This document shows, piece by piece, positions 1 to 9,341 of a stretch of 64,000 nt of DNA (positions are counted from its first letter, which is position 1; each line of letters begins with the position of its first letter). Origin of the DNA: Pseudomonadota bacterium (GTDB lineage: Bacteria; Pseudomonadota; Gammaproteobacteria; Steroidobacterales; Steroidobacteraceae). The stretch is from contig JAEWBG010000033.1 in assembly GCA_023391335.1 (NCBI GenBank), forward strand, positions 1-64,000. The letters are read 5' to 3'. The notes below the pieces were generated by a model. It was not told the DNA's origin, did not search any database, and saw only the letters and a program-made list of their open reading frames with translations. Position numbers and translations under genes: made by a program.

Positions 1-77
1 GTTCGGGGTTCGGCCGCTCTCGGCTTCCTGCCTTCGCGGCATTAGCACATCCCTGTGCGGCAGGGTTCGGGTACGGA

Positions 78-109
78 CTAGTCACGATCCGCTATCCGCT
101 AGTCACTAT
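78..109 (+). repeat. 32-bp repeat, left copy of an inverted pair
   Basis: These 32 bases are the exact reverse complement of 2649-2680. The two copies flank the rpsT-obgE-rpmA-rplU block. The unit is built from short words (gactag, gatccgctatccgct) that also recur loosely at 2208-2226 and 2762-2790, so it may be a piece of a simple-repeat family rather than a mobile-element end. No ORF is associated with it. Positions 1-208 hold no other recognisable feature. Confidence 0.6.
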
Positions 110-208
110 CTAGCCATCCAGCCCTTGCCTTCCGTCCGCTTGATCGGCAGAATTCGCGCTCTTTTTTCGGGGCGTTTCCCGCTCCAGAGCAGATTCAGAG
201 AAATTTCC

Positions 209-478
209 GTGGCAAATATCAAGTCAGCCGAAAAGCGAGCCCGCCAAACCGTCAAGCGCCGTGCGCACAACATGGCTGCGCGCTCTAAGCTGCGTACCGC
301 GATCAAGAGCGTGGTCGGTGCCATCGAGGCAGGCAACAAGGAAGAAGCGGCAGCCAACCTCAAGGCCGCTGTGCCGGTCATCGACTCGATGGTCAACAAG
401 GGCATCATTCACCGCAATAAGGCGTCTCGTCATAAGAGCCACCTGAATGCGCGCCTCAAGGAACTGAGCGCAGGCTGA
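209..478 (+). CDS. rpsT: 30S ribosomal protein S20
   Basis: Primary 16S rRNA-binding protein of the small subunit. The 89-residue product begins (V/M)ANIKSAEKRARQ and has the Lys/Arg-rich helices and the closing HRNKASRHKSHL region of bS20. The reading frame is open further upstream, but the family start matches the GTG at 209; the extra N-terminal residues of the longer ORF have no S20 counterpart. Length is normal for the family (about 87-90 aa). It is convergent with obgE and followed directly by a strong terminator at 498-526. A GTG start is seen in rpsT of other gammaproteobacteria. Confidence 0.96.
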   Translation: MANIKSAEKRARQTVKRRAHNMAARSKLRTAIKSVVGAIEAGNKEEAAANLKAAVPVIDSMVNKGIIHRNKASRHKSHLNARLKELSAG

Positions 479-497
479 TCGAATCAGCAAGATCAAT

Positions 498-526
498 AAA
501 AAAGCCGGGCATCGCCCGGCTTTTTT
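498..526 (+). terminator. Rho-independent terminator after rpsT
   Basis: A 7-bp GC-rich stem (gccgggc/gcccggc) with a 3-nt loop is flanked by A6 on the left and T6 on the right, so it can work in both directions. It starts 19 nt after the rpsT stop. Confidence 0.9.
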
Positions 527-637
527 GTCTGAGTGGCCGACGGATCGCTTCGCGATTAGGAAAGACTAACGTGAGGTAGGACGCTCAGGCGTCAGGAAGG
601 ACTGTCGTCAGGTGCGGGGAAGAAGGCTCGAGCACGT

Positions 638-712
638 TCTGTCCTGCCGCAAGGCCCTCCTGATCCGAGAGGATCCTTCCTGCTGAAGGCCTACCTGACG
701 ACACAGTCGTCC
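638..712 (+). repeat. 75-bp intergenic repeat, copy A
   Basis: Between rpsT and obgE, 75 bases match 50917-50991 at 69 of 75 positions with no gap. The unit contains an internal palindrome (gatccgagaggatc) and the words tcctgccg and cctgacgacacagtcgtcc. Degenerate relatives lie at 51066-51145 and, inverted and shortened, at 49553-49592. The sequence just upstream (541-617) carries the same vocabulary (gatcgcttcgcgat, gtcaggaaggactgtcgtcagg). It lies between two convergent genes and encodes nothing apparent. Confidence 0.75.
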
Positions 713-730
713 GTCTCGGCATGGGCTCGA

Positions 731-1759
731 TCAGTCTTCCGTCGGCCGATCGATCTCCTCGAGCCGCTTCATCACCGCTTGGCAGAGTTCCTCAGTACCC
801 TGACGCGCAAGGCCCGAGATGCGGAAGATGGGGCCTTTGAAGCGCAGTCGTTTGACGATGTCCTTACAGAGTTTTTCTGCCTCATCCGGCGGCAATAAAT
901 CCACTTTGTTCAGCACCAGCCAGCGTTCTTTGGTCGCAAGCTCGGGACTGAATTTCTTCAACTCTTGAACGATCGCCTTCGCATCTTTCACGGGATCGGC
1001 ATCCGGATCGGGCGGCGAGATATCGACCAGGTGCAGCAAGACACGCGTTCGCTGCAAATGCTTGAGGAAGCGAATGCCTAAGCCGGCTCCTTCGGCCGCA
1101 CCCTCGATCAAGCCAGGGATATCGGCCATCACGAAGCTACGATGGACACCCACGGAAACGACCCCAAGATTGGGGTGCAGGGTCGTAAACGGATAATCGG
1201 CCACTTTGGGCTTGGCGGCGGAGACGGCACGGATGAGCGTCGATTTACCTGCATTGGGCAACCCGAGCAGCCCAACATCGGCCATGACCTTCAATTCCAA
1301 GCGCAGTTCGCGCTTCTCGCCCGGCAGTCCGGGCATCGCCTTGCGCGGCGTGCGATTCGTGCTCGTCTTGAAGCGGGCATTGCCCCAGCCGCCTTTGCCG
1401 CCCTTCGCGACCAGCAACCGCTGACCGGCTTCAGTGACGTCACCCAACTGTTCTTCGGTTTCGACGTCGACGACGACGGTTCCAATCGGAACCGGCACCT
1501 CGAGATCCGTCCCGCCTGCGCCTGTGCAGTCCTTGCCTGAACCAGCGGTGCCGCTCGGTGCCTTGAAACTGCGGTGATAGCGAAAGTCGGCGAGCGTGTT
1601 GATGCCTTCCTGGCCAACTAGATAGATGTCAGCGCCTTTGCCGCCGTCACCGCCATCCGGACCGCCAAACGGGATGAATTTCTCGCGCCGAAAGCTGACC
1701 GCGCCGCGACCGCCGTGGCCGGCTTGCACTTTGATTTCAGCTTCGTCGACGAAACGCAT
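731..1759 (-). CDS. obgE: Obg family GTPase ObgE/CgtA
   Basis: Essential ribosome-associated GTPase that acts in 50S maturation and the stringent response. The 342-residue product has the glycine-rich Obg fold (residues 1-158, starting MRFVDEAEIKVQAGHGG). The G domain follows, with P-loop GLPNAGKST, G3 motif DIPGLIEGA and G4 motif NKVD. The C-terminal extension after the G domain is short and acidic. It is third in the rplU-rpmA-obgE order on this strand, the classical arrangement. The start ATG at 1759 is supported by the conserved N-terminus. Confidence 0.97.
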   Translation of the reverse strand: MRFVDEAEIKVQAGHGGRGAVSFRREKFIPFGGPDGGDGGKGADIYLVGQEGINTLADFRYHRSFKAPSGTAGSGKDCTGAGGTDLEVPVPIGTVVVDVETEEQLGDVTEAGQRLLVAKGGKGGWGNARFKTSTNRTPRKAMPGLPGEKRELRLELKVMADVGLLGLPNAGKSTLIRAVSAAKPKVADYPFTTLHPNLGVVSVGVHRSFVMADIPGLIEGAAEGAGLGIRFLKHLQRTRVLLHLVDISPPDPDADPVKDAKAIVQELKKFSPELATKERWLVLNKVDLLPPDEAEKLCKDIVKRLRFKGPIFRISGLARQGTEELCQAVMKRLEEIDRPTED

Positions 1760-1875
1760 GGGAAAGCGGTTAGCGGTTGGCGGTTAGTGATTAGTAAGAG
1801 AAACATCCAGGCGGAGCGACGCTGGTTGCGGCTCTCTGACTAACCGCTAACCGCTGATCACAAACCGCTTCTAAT

Positions 1876-1903
1876 AAAAAAGCCCCGGACGAGCCGGGGC
1901 TTT
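1876..1903 (-). terminator. Rho-independent terminator after rpmA
   Basis: Read on the minus strand, an 8-bp stem (agccccgg/ccggggct) with a 5-nt loop is followed by a T6 tract. It lies 24 nt after the rpmA stop and before obgE, so rplU-rpmA may be partly insulated from obgE. The 1780-1870 gap otherwise holds simple repeats of ctaaccgctaaccgct type in both orientations. Confidence 0.85.
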
Positions 1904-1927
1904 CCAGTCATGGAGATGACTTCGAAC

Positions 1928-2185
1928 TTATTCCGTAACGACACTCACGAACGTGTGCTGTTCGGGGCCTTTCTTGCGGAACGCTACGCGCCCGTCAGCC
2001 TTGGCGAACAAAGTGTGATCCGTGCCGATGCCCACGTTCTCACCTGGGCGATACACGGTGCCGCGCTGGCGAACGATGATGTTGCCCGCGATCACCTGCT
2101 GGCCGCCGAACTTCTTCAGACCAAGCCGTTTGCTTTCTGAATCGCGACCGTTCTTAGTACTGCCGCCTGCCTTTTTATGTGCCAT
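1928..2185 (-). CDS. rpmA: 50S ribosomal protein L27
   Basis: Large-subunit protein near the peptidyl transferase centre. The 85-residue product opens MAHKKAGGSTKNGRDSES and contains the QRGTVYRPGENVGIGTDHT signature; length and composition are standard for bL27. The N-terminus begins directly with the mature AHKKAGG sequence and has no cleavable Firmicutes-type extension. It lies downstream of rplU, with a terminator directly after it. Confidence 0.97.
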   Translation of the reverse strand: MAHKKAGGSTKNGRDSESKRLGLKKFGGQQVIAGNIIVRQRGTVYRPGENVGIGTDHTLFAKADGRVAFRKKGPEQHTFVSVVTE

Positions 2186-2246
2186 GACGAATACCCGAAG
2201 TAATAAGTGACTTGTGACTAGTGACTGGTCAGACGCTGCGCACTGC

Positions 2247-2561
2247 CTAGGCGCCGACGATGCTCGTCACTTTGATTTCCGTGTACTGCTGCCGGTGCGT
2301 GCCCTGACGCAGGTAGTGCTTACGGCGACGGAATTTCACGATGCGAACCTTGTCGCTCTTGCCGTGGCTCTGCACCGTGGCAACGACTTTGCCGCCGCTC
2401 ACGAGCGGCGAGCCGATCTTGACCTTGTCGCCCTCACCGACCATCAAAACCTGGTCGAACTCGACGTTGGCGCCAGCGTCAGCAGAGAGCTTTTCCACTC
2501 TCAAAACCGAACCCTCGCTCACGCGATACTGCTTACCACCTGTGGAGATTACGGCGAACAT
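2247..2561 (-). CDS. rplU: 50S ribosomal protein L21
   Basis: Large-subunit protein that binds 23S rRNA. The 104-residue product begins MFAVISTGGKQYRV and ends in the FRRRKHYLRQGTHRQQYTEIKV region typical of bL21. The frame opens seven codons earlier, but the family start is the ATG at 2561, with GGAG about 11 nt upstream. First gene of the rplU-rpmA(-obgE) unit and divergent from ispB; the 274-nt gap to ispB should hold both promoters. Confidence 0.97.
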   Translation of the reverse strand: MFAVISTGGKQYRVSEGSVLRVEKLSADAGANVEFDQVLMVGEGDKVKIGSPLVSGGKVVATVQSHGKSDKVRIVKFRRRKHYLRQGTHRQQYTEIKVTSIVGA

Positions 2562-2648
2562 GTCTTCAGGAACTCCGATCACCGGGAGGACCCCGGCCGA
2601 AAAGGGCGTGAAGTGTAAGGATCGGCGGGTCTGAAGGCAAGGACATCA

Positions 2649-2680
2649 ATAGTGACTAGCGGATAGCGGATCGTGACTAG
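2649..2680 (-). repeat. 32-bp repeat, right copy of an inverted pair
   Basis: Exact reverse complement of 78-109. It lies in the divergent rplU/ispB intergenic region, so it may overlap promoter sequence. See the left copy for composition. Confidence 0.6.
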
Positions 2681-2835
2681 CAGAACGTCTTCCTACGCCC
2701 GTCTAGCTCGACCAGTCAGGCAGCTCAGCTTCGATGCCAAATGTGCGGCTTTTTCTGCTATCCCCTATCCGCCATCCGCTATCCGCTTCATTCTTACGTT
2801 AACATTCGCGCCCTGGCCAATTTCCCTTCATTTAC

Positions 2836-3804
2836 ATGAGCTTCGAGTCCATCAAAGCGCTGGTCGCCGACGACCTGCGACAGGTCGATTGCGTCGTCCG
2901 TCAGCGCCTTGGCAGCGATGTCGTACTGGTTAATCAGGTCGCGGAGTACATCGTCGGTAGCGGCGGCAAACGTCTGCGGCCATTGGTGGTCGTGATCGGC
3001 GCGCGGGCTTGTGGATATGCCGGCACCCGACATACCGAAGCGGCAGCGATCGTCGAATTCATTCATACCGCCACCCTCCTCCACGACGACGTCGTAGACG
3101 GCTCGACCATGCGCCGCGGCCGCGATACCGCGAATGAGGTCTGGGGCAATGAAGCGAGCGTGCTCGTGGGCGATTACGTCTATTCGCGATCGTTCGAGAT
3201 GATGGTGAGCTTGGGCAGCATGCGGATCATGGACGTCATGGCCGGCGCGACCAACAAGATCGCCGAGGGCGAAGTGCTGCAGCTCATGAACGCACATGAT
3301 CCCGACACGACAGAAGAGCGCTACTTCGAAGTCATCTACCGCAAGACCGCCAAACTATTCGAGTCGGGCATGCAGATCGCGGCAATCCTGTCCGAAGCTC
3401 CCGCCGAACTCGAAACCAAACTGGCGAGCTACGGCCGACATCTCGGCACCGCCTTCCAGCTCATCGACGATGTGCTCGACTACCAATCCGATCAGGAACA
3501 GTTGGGCAAGAACTTGGGCGATGACTTGGCCGAGGGCAAACCCACCCTCCCTCTTATATATGCGCTGCGACACGGTAGTGCCGAACAGCGGGCCATCATC
3601 CGCAGCAGTATCGAACAAGGCTCGATCGAGGAATTACCGCGCATCACCGCTGCAATTGAATCGACTGGGGGCCTTGCGTACACTGCGCGCCTCGCGCGGC
3701 AAGAGGCCGCTCTTGCCATCGAGGCGCTCGCCGCACTGCCGGACTCGGCGTACAAGCAAGCGCTTCGCGAACTCGCAGATTTCGCAGTGAATCGCGCGTA
3801 TTGA
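2836..3804 (+). CDS. ispB: Polyprenyl (octaprenyl-type) diphosphate synthase
   Basis: Trans-prenyltransferase that builds the C40-type side chain of ubiquinone from IPP and FPP in the cytoplasm. The 322-residue product has GSGGKRLRP, the first aspartate-rich motif in LLHDDVVD, and the second in QLIDDVLDYQSD followed by KNLGDDLAEGKPTLPL. Length and motif order match IspB. It is divergent from rplU and followed by tRNA-Pro, an order common in gammaproteobacteria. Chain length cannot be read reliably from sequence alone. Confidence 0.93.
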   Translation: MSFESIKALVADDLRQVDCVVRQRLGSDVVLVNQVAEYIVGSGGKRLRPLVVVIGARACGYAGTRHTEAAAIVEFIHTATLLHDDVVDGSTMRRGRDTANEVWGNEASVLVGDYVYSRSFEMMVSLGSMRIMDVMAGATNKIAEGEVLQLMNAHDPDTTEERYFEVIYRKTAKLFESGMQIAAILSEAPAELETKLASYGRHLGTAFQLIDDVLDYQSDQEQLGKNLGDDLAEGKPTLPLIYALRHGSAEQRAIIRSSIEQGSIEELPRITAAIESTGGLAYTARLARQEAALAIEALAALPDSAYKQALRELADFAVNRAY

Positions 3805-3853
3805 TCCGAGCTGACAAACGTCAACGGTCAACCGCAACTCACGAATCCCACCT

Positions 3854-3930
<77 letters not shown>

Positions 3931-3980
3931 ATCTTGATAGCGAAGTGATGAAATCACTTCACCATCAAGATCTGCTTTTT
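3931..3980 (+). terminator. Terminator hairpin after tRNA-Pro
   Basis: A long interrupted stem (atcttgat...atcaagat outside, gaagtgat/atcacttc inside, 3-nt loop) begins directly after the CCA end and is followed by ctgcttttt. It probably ends the tRNA transcript. The rest of the gap to 4265 shows no convincing ORF or RNA. Confidence 0.8.
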
Positions 3981-4265
3981 CACCAGCGAAGAACTTGAGA
4001 TGTCATGGTCGCGTTCTAACGCGACACGGCGTACGACAGATTTTTCTGTTCCGCTTCCTTCTGTTTCGCCCACGAGGAAAAACTCGACCGGCATCGCCCG
4101 CATCGCGAACCGATCGATCTCCTGGGTTGCTCTTTTTCTGAAACGCCGCCTACCCTCGTCGATCGCGTGAGAAGATAGAACTCAAGTTTCAGTCTGCGCC
4201 GTCGTGCACGGCTGTCTCGCAGCTTGTCTCGTGACGCAGTATCCATTCATTTCGGAACGGTGCTC

Positions 4266-6902
4266 ATGCGCAAACTTCTTTGTCTGCTTCTGTTCATCGC
4301 CTCTCCCCTGATCGTTACGAATTCGATGGCTGCGGAGAACTATCCGCAGGGAAAACTTCCCGACGCAGCTACACCGATCGCGTACCGCCTCGATCTCACC
4401 ATTGTTCCCGATGAGCCGCGCTTCTCGGGTCACGTGGAGATCGACGTCAACGTGAAGGCGGCGACGCGTTCGCTCTTCATTCATGGACGCGAGCTGACGG
4501 TAAGCAAAGCCATTGCCGTCGTCGGTAAACAGCAGATCAACGCGAAGTATTCAGAACTGGATCAACTCGGCGTTGCGCGGCTCGACTTCGATAAAGAGTT
4601 GCCCGCCGGCAAGGCCACACTCCTGTTCGACTACGATGCCCCATTCGGCAATACCCCGGCCGGTTTGTACCGCCTCAAGATCGCGGGCGACTGGTATTCC
4701 TGGACGCAGTTCGAATCGATCGATGCACGCGCTGCATTTCCATCGTTTGATCAGCCCGGCTACAAAACACCTTTCACCGTGAGTCTCACGACGAAGCCGG
4801 GCTACCTTGCACTCTCGAATGCGCCTGAAACCGGCGAAGGCGTGAAGCATGGCGATCTGGTGAAGCACACCTTCGCTGAGACGAAACCACTGCCGACATA
4901 TCTGGTTGCATTCGTGGTCGGCCCGTTCATCACAGTCGAAGGCGCTGCGCCGCCGACCGCATTGCGTAAGACGCCGCTGCCGCTGCGTATCGTGGCGACC
5001 AAGAATCAGGCCGGCCGTCTCGATTACGCGCTCGCGGAAACACCGCGCATCATCGAGCTGCTCGAAAACTATTTCGGCCAAGCCTTCCCGTTTCCGAAGC
5101 TCGATCAAATCGCCTCGCCCGTGATGGGCGGCGCGATGGAGAACGCCGGCGCAGACATCTACGACGACAACATCATCCTGCTCGACAACGGGGCCTCCAC
5201 TCCTCAGAAACAGTTCTTCGGGATGGTCGTCGCGCACGAGCTATCGCATCAATGGTTCGGCGACTACGTGACGCCGGCGTGGTGGGACGACATCTGGTTG
5301 AACGAAAGCTTCGCTAATTGGATGGGTTTTCGCATCGGCAACGAATGGCGTCCTGAGCTCAACATCGGCGTGAATGCGATCGATGAAGCGCTAGGGGCGA
5401 TGAGCACCGACGCACTCACGGTTGGCCGGCCGATTCATCAGCCGATCCTGAGCAATGGCGAAATCGACTCCGCGTTCGACAGGATCACCTACGGCAAGGG
5501 CGGCCAGGTCATCGGCATGGTTGCGGCCTATCTCGGCGATGAAAAATTCCGCGACGGCGTGCGTTTGCACATGCAGCGTCATCCTTACGGCAATGCGACC
5601 TCCGATGAATTTTTCGGCGCGCTCGCAGATGCAGCCCACGATCCGCGCGTGCTCAAGTCCATGCAGAGTTTCGTCAATCAACAAGGCGTGCCCATGATCG
5701 ATCTCACGCCACAGGGTTCGCAGTTCAAAGCAACACAGTCCCGCTACTCAATCGACGGCACGGCCCCCGATCAGGTGTGGGTGATTCCGTTCTGCGCACG
5801 CCGCGCCGAGACGAAGTCATGCACTTTGCTCGACAGCAAGACGCAGACGATCGCGATCGAAGGTCACGGAACGATCATCCCGAACGTCGGCGGTACCGGT
5901 TATTACCGCTATAACCTGCCTCCCTCAGACTGGAATGCATTGATCGCGGCAACCTCGACGCTTTCGGCGGGTGAAGCACTTGCTGCTGCCGATAGCCTGT
6001 GGTCGCAGTTCAAGCTCGGCAACGCGACTGCAAAGCAGACGCTCGATGCCGCGCGTGCATTTGCGGGCCATGACGATTCGAATGTCGCGGTTGCCATGGC
6101 TGAATATTTCTCCGGATGGCGCGAGTACGGTCTCATCGGCAAGGCGCAGCTCGCCGACTATCAAAAGACCATCGCAAGCATTTACGGTCCGAGGCTGCGA
6201 AAAATGGGCTTCGATCCCGCTGTGGGCGCCCACAGTGCTGACGATCCGGATCAACAGAAGCTGCGACAGTCGCTGGTGGGGTTCATGAGTGCCGAAGCAC
6301 ACGATGCATCGGTTCGCAAGAAACTCATCGACGCTGCCGAGAGTTACCTGAAAGGCAATTCTAGTGCCTTGGATCAGAGCTTCTATCAAGCTGCATTCTC
6401 CGCGTACGTGCAGGACGGCACGCTCGAGACAGCGAAAAACATGTACGAGCGCATGGTGACCAGTCACGACGAGTTGTTTCGGAAAGCGGCACTGATCGCG
6501 CTGGGGAACAGCCGGCAGGCTCAAGATGTGAATTGGGTGCTGAATCAATTCGGCGACGACCGACTGCGCTCAACCGATCGAATCAGCCTTCTGCAAATTA
6601 TGATGCTGAATCAGGAAACGCGCGATGTTGCCTTCGATTGGCTCAAGGCCCACTACGACGAGCTCGCCAAGCCGGCTGGCGTTTTCGCTGCGTCACGGAT
6701 TCCGTCGCTTCCCAGTCACTACTGTTCGGCAGCCAAAGCCGACGAGATCGATCGATTGCTGCGACCGAAAGTTCAGCAGGCTGGGCGCGGAGAGCTGCCG
6801 TTCAACCGCATGCTCGAATCGATCCGCACGTGCGGCATTCTGCAGGAAAAGCGCGCTCCGGAATTGGCGGCAGCGTTGCGAGCGATGGCGAGTAATCAAT
6901 GA
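4266..6902 (+). CDS. Exported M1 family zinc aminopeptidase
   Basis: Removes N-terminal residues from peptides, presumably in the periplasm. The 878-residue product starts with a signal peptide (MRKLLCLLLFIASPLIV...SMA). It has the exopeptidase motif GAMEN at residues 289-293 and the zinc site HELSH at 324-328, with the third ligand in NES at Glu347. A helical C-terminal ERAP1-like domain follows to the end. The frame is open from 4224, but the ATG at 4266 begins the signal peptide. An 85-nt piece of the 3' part (6403-6487) is duplicated at 11740-11824. Monocistronic by position. Confidence 0.93.
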   Translation: MRKLLCLLLFIASPLIVTNSMAAENYPQGKLPDAATPIAYRLDLTIVPDEPRFSGHVEIDVNVKAATRSLFIHGRELTVSKAIAVVGKQQINAKYSELDQLGVARLDFDKELPAGKATLLFDYDAPFGNTPAGLYRLKIAGDWYSWTQFESIDARAAFPSFDQPGYKTPFTVSLTTKPGYLALSNAPETGEGVKHGDLVKHTFAETKPLPTYLVAFVVGPFITVEGAAPPTALRKTPLPLRIVATKNQAGRLDYALAETPRIIELLENYFGQAFPFPKLDQIASPVMGGAMENAGADIYDDNIILLDNGASTPQKQFFGMVVAHELSHQWFGDYVTPAWWDDIWLNESFANWMGFRIGNEWRPELNIGVNAIDEALGAMSTDALTVGRPIHQPILSNGEIDSAFDRITYGKGGQVIGMVAAYLGDEKFRDGVRLHMQRHPYGNATSDEFFGALADAAHDPRVLKSMQSFVNQQGVPMIDLTPQGSQFKATQSRYSIDGTAPDQVWVIPFCARRAETKSCTLLDSKTQTIAIEGHGTIIPNVGGTGYYRYNLPPSDWNALIAATSTLSAGEALAAADSLWSQFKLGNATAKQTLDAARAFAGHDDSNVAVAMAEYFSGWREYGLIGKAQLADYQKTIASIYGPRLRKMGFDPAVGAHSADDPDQQKLRQSLVGFMSAEAHDASVRKKLIDAAESYLKGNSSALDQSFYQAAFSAYVQDGTLETAKNMYERMVTSHDELFRKAALIALGNSRQAQDVNWVLNQFGDDRLRSTDRISLLQIMMLNQETRDVAFDWLKAHYDELAKPAGVFAASRIPSLPSHYCSAAKADEIDRLLRPKVQQAGRGELPFNRMLESIRTCGILQEKRAPELAAALRAMASNQ

Positions 6903-7070
6903 GCCCAGCCGAAGGAGCGCTTTCCGGCTCTGCTTCGGCTGCATCTCCCGTTCAGATCCGTTCGGTCTCGGCTTCGCTTGCCCCGAATTTGCCCGTCGCG
7001 TTCGCCGTACTCGTGTAGCAATGTAAAAGTGGCGCTTCGAGATACGGGGGCGTTCAAACTCATACCGTGA

Positions 7071-7110
7071 TTCCGCGTGGTCTCGTACGGGTAGTCACGA
7101 TCACGCGGAA
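7071..7110. promoter_or_regulatory. Inverted repeat upstream of nirS
   Basis: Perfect 9-bp arms ttccgcgtg (7071-7079) and cacgcggaa (7102-7110), 31 bp centre to centre, lie about 60 bp before the nirS start. They could be paired operator half-sites or an RNA hairpin. No FNR/DNR-type TTGAT-N4-ATCAA box was found between 6903 and 7169. The function is inference. Confidence 0.35.
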
Positions 7111-7169
7111 ATGTGTGTGCTCGATAATCATCGGCGCTTGTCACGACCTGAAACATTGCAGGAGTCGAC

Positions 7170-9308
7170 ATGAGCCCGATAACCGAGCAGCCCTTTCGCC
7201 TGACGACATTGATCCTGCTCAGCGCTATCGCATGTTGCGGTACGGCGCCAGCGTTCGCGCAAGAAGTGCATCGAGCCGAAGTCGCAGGGGCACACGCACT
7301 CGAGGAGCGCGTGAAGGCAGGTGAAAAGACGTTCAAAACGGCCTGCGTTGCTTGTCATCAAGAAACCGGCGCGGGCTTGCCGGGTGCGTTTCCGCCCCTC
7401 GCCAAATCAGACTTCTTGTTGAAGGATCCGAAGCGCGCAATCAACATCGTGTTGACGGGTCTACAAGGCGAGGTCGTCGTCAACAACACCAAGTTCAACT
7501 CGGTCATGCCGGCGCTGCCGCAGCTCACCGATCAGGAGATCGCGGACACATTGACGTACGTGTTGAATTCGTGGGGTAACAAGGGCGGCAGCATCAACCC
7601 GACGGATGTCGCGAATGCACGCAAGAAGCTGCTATCAGGACCTCGCGCAGCGGGCGCGCCCACGGATCATCCCGGAACGATCGTTGCTCAGGATCGGTAT
7701 CAGAGTACACCCTCCCCCGTGCCCGCCGAAGGCGCGCAAGTCCGCATCTCGCCCGGAGCACCCAACGTCACTGAACAAGAATTCGAGCACGCGAAGAAGT
7801 TGTATTTCGAGCGCTGCGCGGGCTGTCACGGAGTACTGCGCAAAGGCGCGACGGGCAAGCCACTCACACCCGACATCACGCAGAAGCGCGGCACCGATTA
7901 TCTGAAGGTATTCATCGATCGAGGCTCACCCGCAGGCATGCCGAACTGGGGCAGTTCCGGGCAGCTCACACCTGCCGAAGTGGATCTCATGGCGCGCTTC
8001 ATTCAACACGACCCTCCGCAGCCGCCGGAGTTCGGGCTGGAAGATATGCGTGCAAGCTGGAAAGTCCTCGTACCGGTGGACAATCGACCGAAGCGAAAAC
8101 AGAACAACTACGACATCGACAATTTCTTCGCGGTCACGTTGCGCGACAGCGGTGAAGTCGCACTGATCGATGGTGATACGAAGGCTATCGTCAACATCAT
8201 CAAAACCGGCTACGCCGTGCACATCTCTCGCATCTCGCATTCGGGCCGATACGTCTACACCATCGGCCGCGATGGCCGCCTCGATCTCATCGACTTGTTC
8301 CTACCGAAGCCGGACCGAGTGGCCGAGATCAAGATTGGGCTCGAGGCACGCTCCGTCGAAACATCGAAGTTCAAAGGCTTCGAAGACAAGTACGCAATTG
8401 CCGGCGCGTACTGGCCACCGCAGTACGTGATCATGGATGGCGAGACGCTGGAGCCGAAGAAGGTCGTCTCGACGCGGGGCATGACCGTGGACACGCAGGA
8501 GTATCACCCCGAGCCTCGCGTCGCTGCGATCGTCGCCTCCCATGAGCATCCGGAGTTCATCGTCAATGTGAAAGAAACCGGCCAGATCCTGTTGGTGAAC
8601 TACGAGGACATCGACAACCTCAAGGTCACGACGATCGGCGCGGCGCGCTTCCTGCACGACGGTGGCTGGGATTCGACGAAGCGGTACTTTCTGACGGCCG
8701 CCAATCAATCGGACAAAATTGCCGTCGTCGATTCACGCGAGCAAAAGCTCGCGGCACTGATCGACGTCGACAAGATCCCGCATCCGGGCCGCGGCGCAAA
8801 TCTCATCGATCCGCAGTTCGGGCCCGTCTGGGTGACGAGCGCGCTCGGCAACGAGAAGGTCACGTTCATCGGCACGGATCCGGAGAAGCATCCGCAGCAG
8901 GCGTGGAAAGTCGTACGAGTCTTGAAAGGCCAAGGCGGCGGATCGCTGTTCGTGAAGACACATCCGAAGTCGAACAATCTCTGGGTCGACACGCCGCTCA
9001 ATCCGGATACCAAGATCAGCCAGAGCATCGCGGTGTTCGATATCCGCAAGCTCGACGCGGGCTTCAAGTCTTTGCCGATCGCCGAGTGGGCCGATGTCGG
9101 CCCAGGCGCCAAACGCGTCGTGCAGCCCGAGTACAACGAAGCGGGCGATGAAGTATGGATCTCCGTCTGGAACGGTCAGAACGAGAAATCTGCAATCGTC
9201 ATCGTCGATGACAAGACGCTCCAGCTCAAGCAGGTCATCAAGGATCCGCGCCTGATCACACCGACCGGCAAATTCAATGTGCACAACACCGTGCAGGACG
9301 TGTACTAG
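7170..9308 (+). CDS. nirS: Cytochrome cd1 nitrite reductase with extra cytochrome c domain
   Basis: Periplasmic enzyme reducing nitrite to nitric oxide in denitrification. The 712-residue product has a signal peptide (cleavage near residue 31). A cytochrome c domain with CVACH at 59-63 is followed by a second with CAGCH at 216-220, then the eight-bladed heme d1 propeller from about residue 290. The d1 ligand His351 (GYAVHIS) and both active-site histidines, His446 (EYHPEPR) and His496 (RFLHDGG), are present, so NirS fits better than NirN or NirF. Classical NirS is about 570 aa with one c domain; the extra N-terminal domain may supply electrons internally. No nirM, nirC or heme d1 biosynthesis genes are nearby. 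Confidence 0.93.
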   Translation: MSPITEQPFRLTTLILLSAIACCGTAPAFAQEVHRAEVAGAHALEERVKAGEKTFKTACVACHQETGAGLPGAFPPLAKSDFLLKDPKRAINIVLTGLQGEVVVNNTKFNSVMPALPQLTDQEIADTLTYVLNSWGNKGGSINPTDVANARKKLLSGPRAAGAPTDHPGTIVAQDRYQSTPSPVPAEGAQVRISPGAPNVTEQEFEHAKKLYFERCAGCHGVLRKGATGKPLTPDITQKRGTDYLKVFIDRGSPAGMPNWGSSGQLTPAEVDLMARFIQHDPPQPPEFGLEDMRASWKVLVPVDNRPKRKQNNYDIDNFFAVTLRDSGEVALIDGDTKAIVNIIKTGYAVHISRISHSGRYVYTIGRDGRLDLIDLFLPKPDRVAEIKIGLEARSVETSKFKGFEDKYAIAGAYWPPQYVIMDGETLEPKKVVSTRGMTVDTQEYHPEPRVAAIVASHEHPEFIVNVKETGQILLVNYEDIDNLKVTTIGAARFLHDGGWDSTKRYFLTAANQSDKIAVVDSREQKLAALIDVDKIPHPGRGANLIDPQFGPVWVTSALGNEKVTFIGTDPEKHPQQAWKVVRVLKGQGGGSLFVKTHPKSNNLWVDTPLNPDTKISQSIAVFDIRKLDAGFKSLPIAEWADVGPGAKRVVQPEYNEAGDEVWISVWNGQNEKSAIVIVDDKTLQLKQVIKDPRLITPTGKFNVHNTVQDVY

Positions 9309-9341
9309 CGCTCGAATTCTACGCACGCGACGGAGCACACC

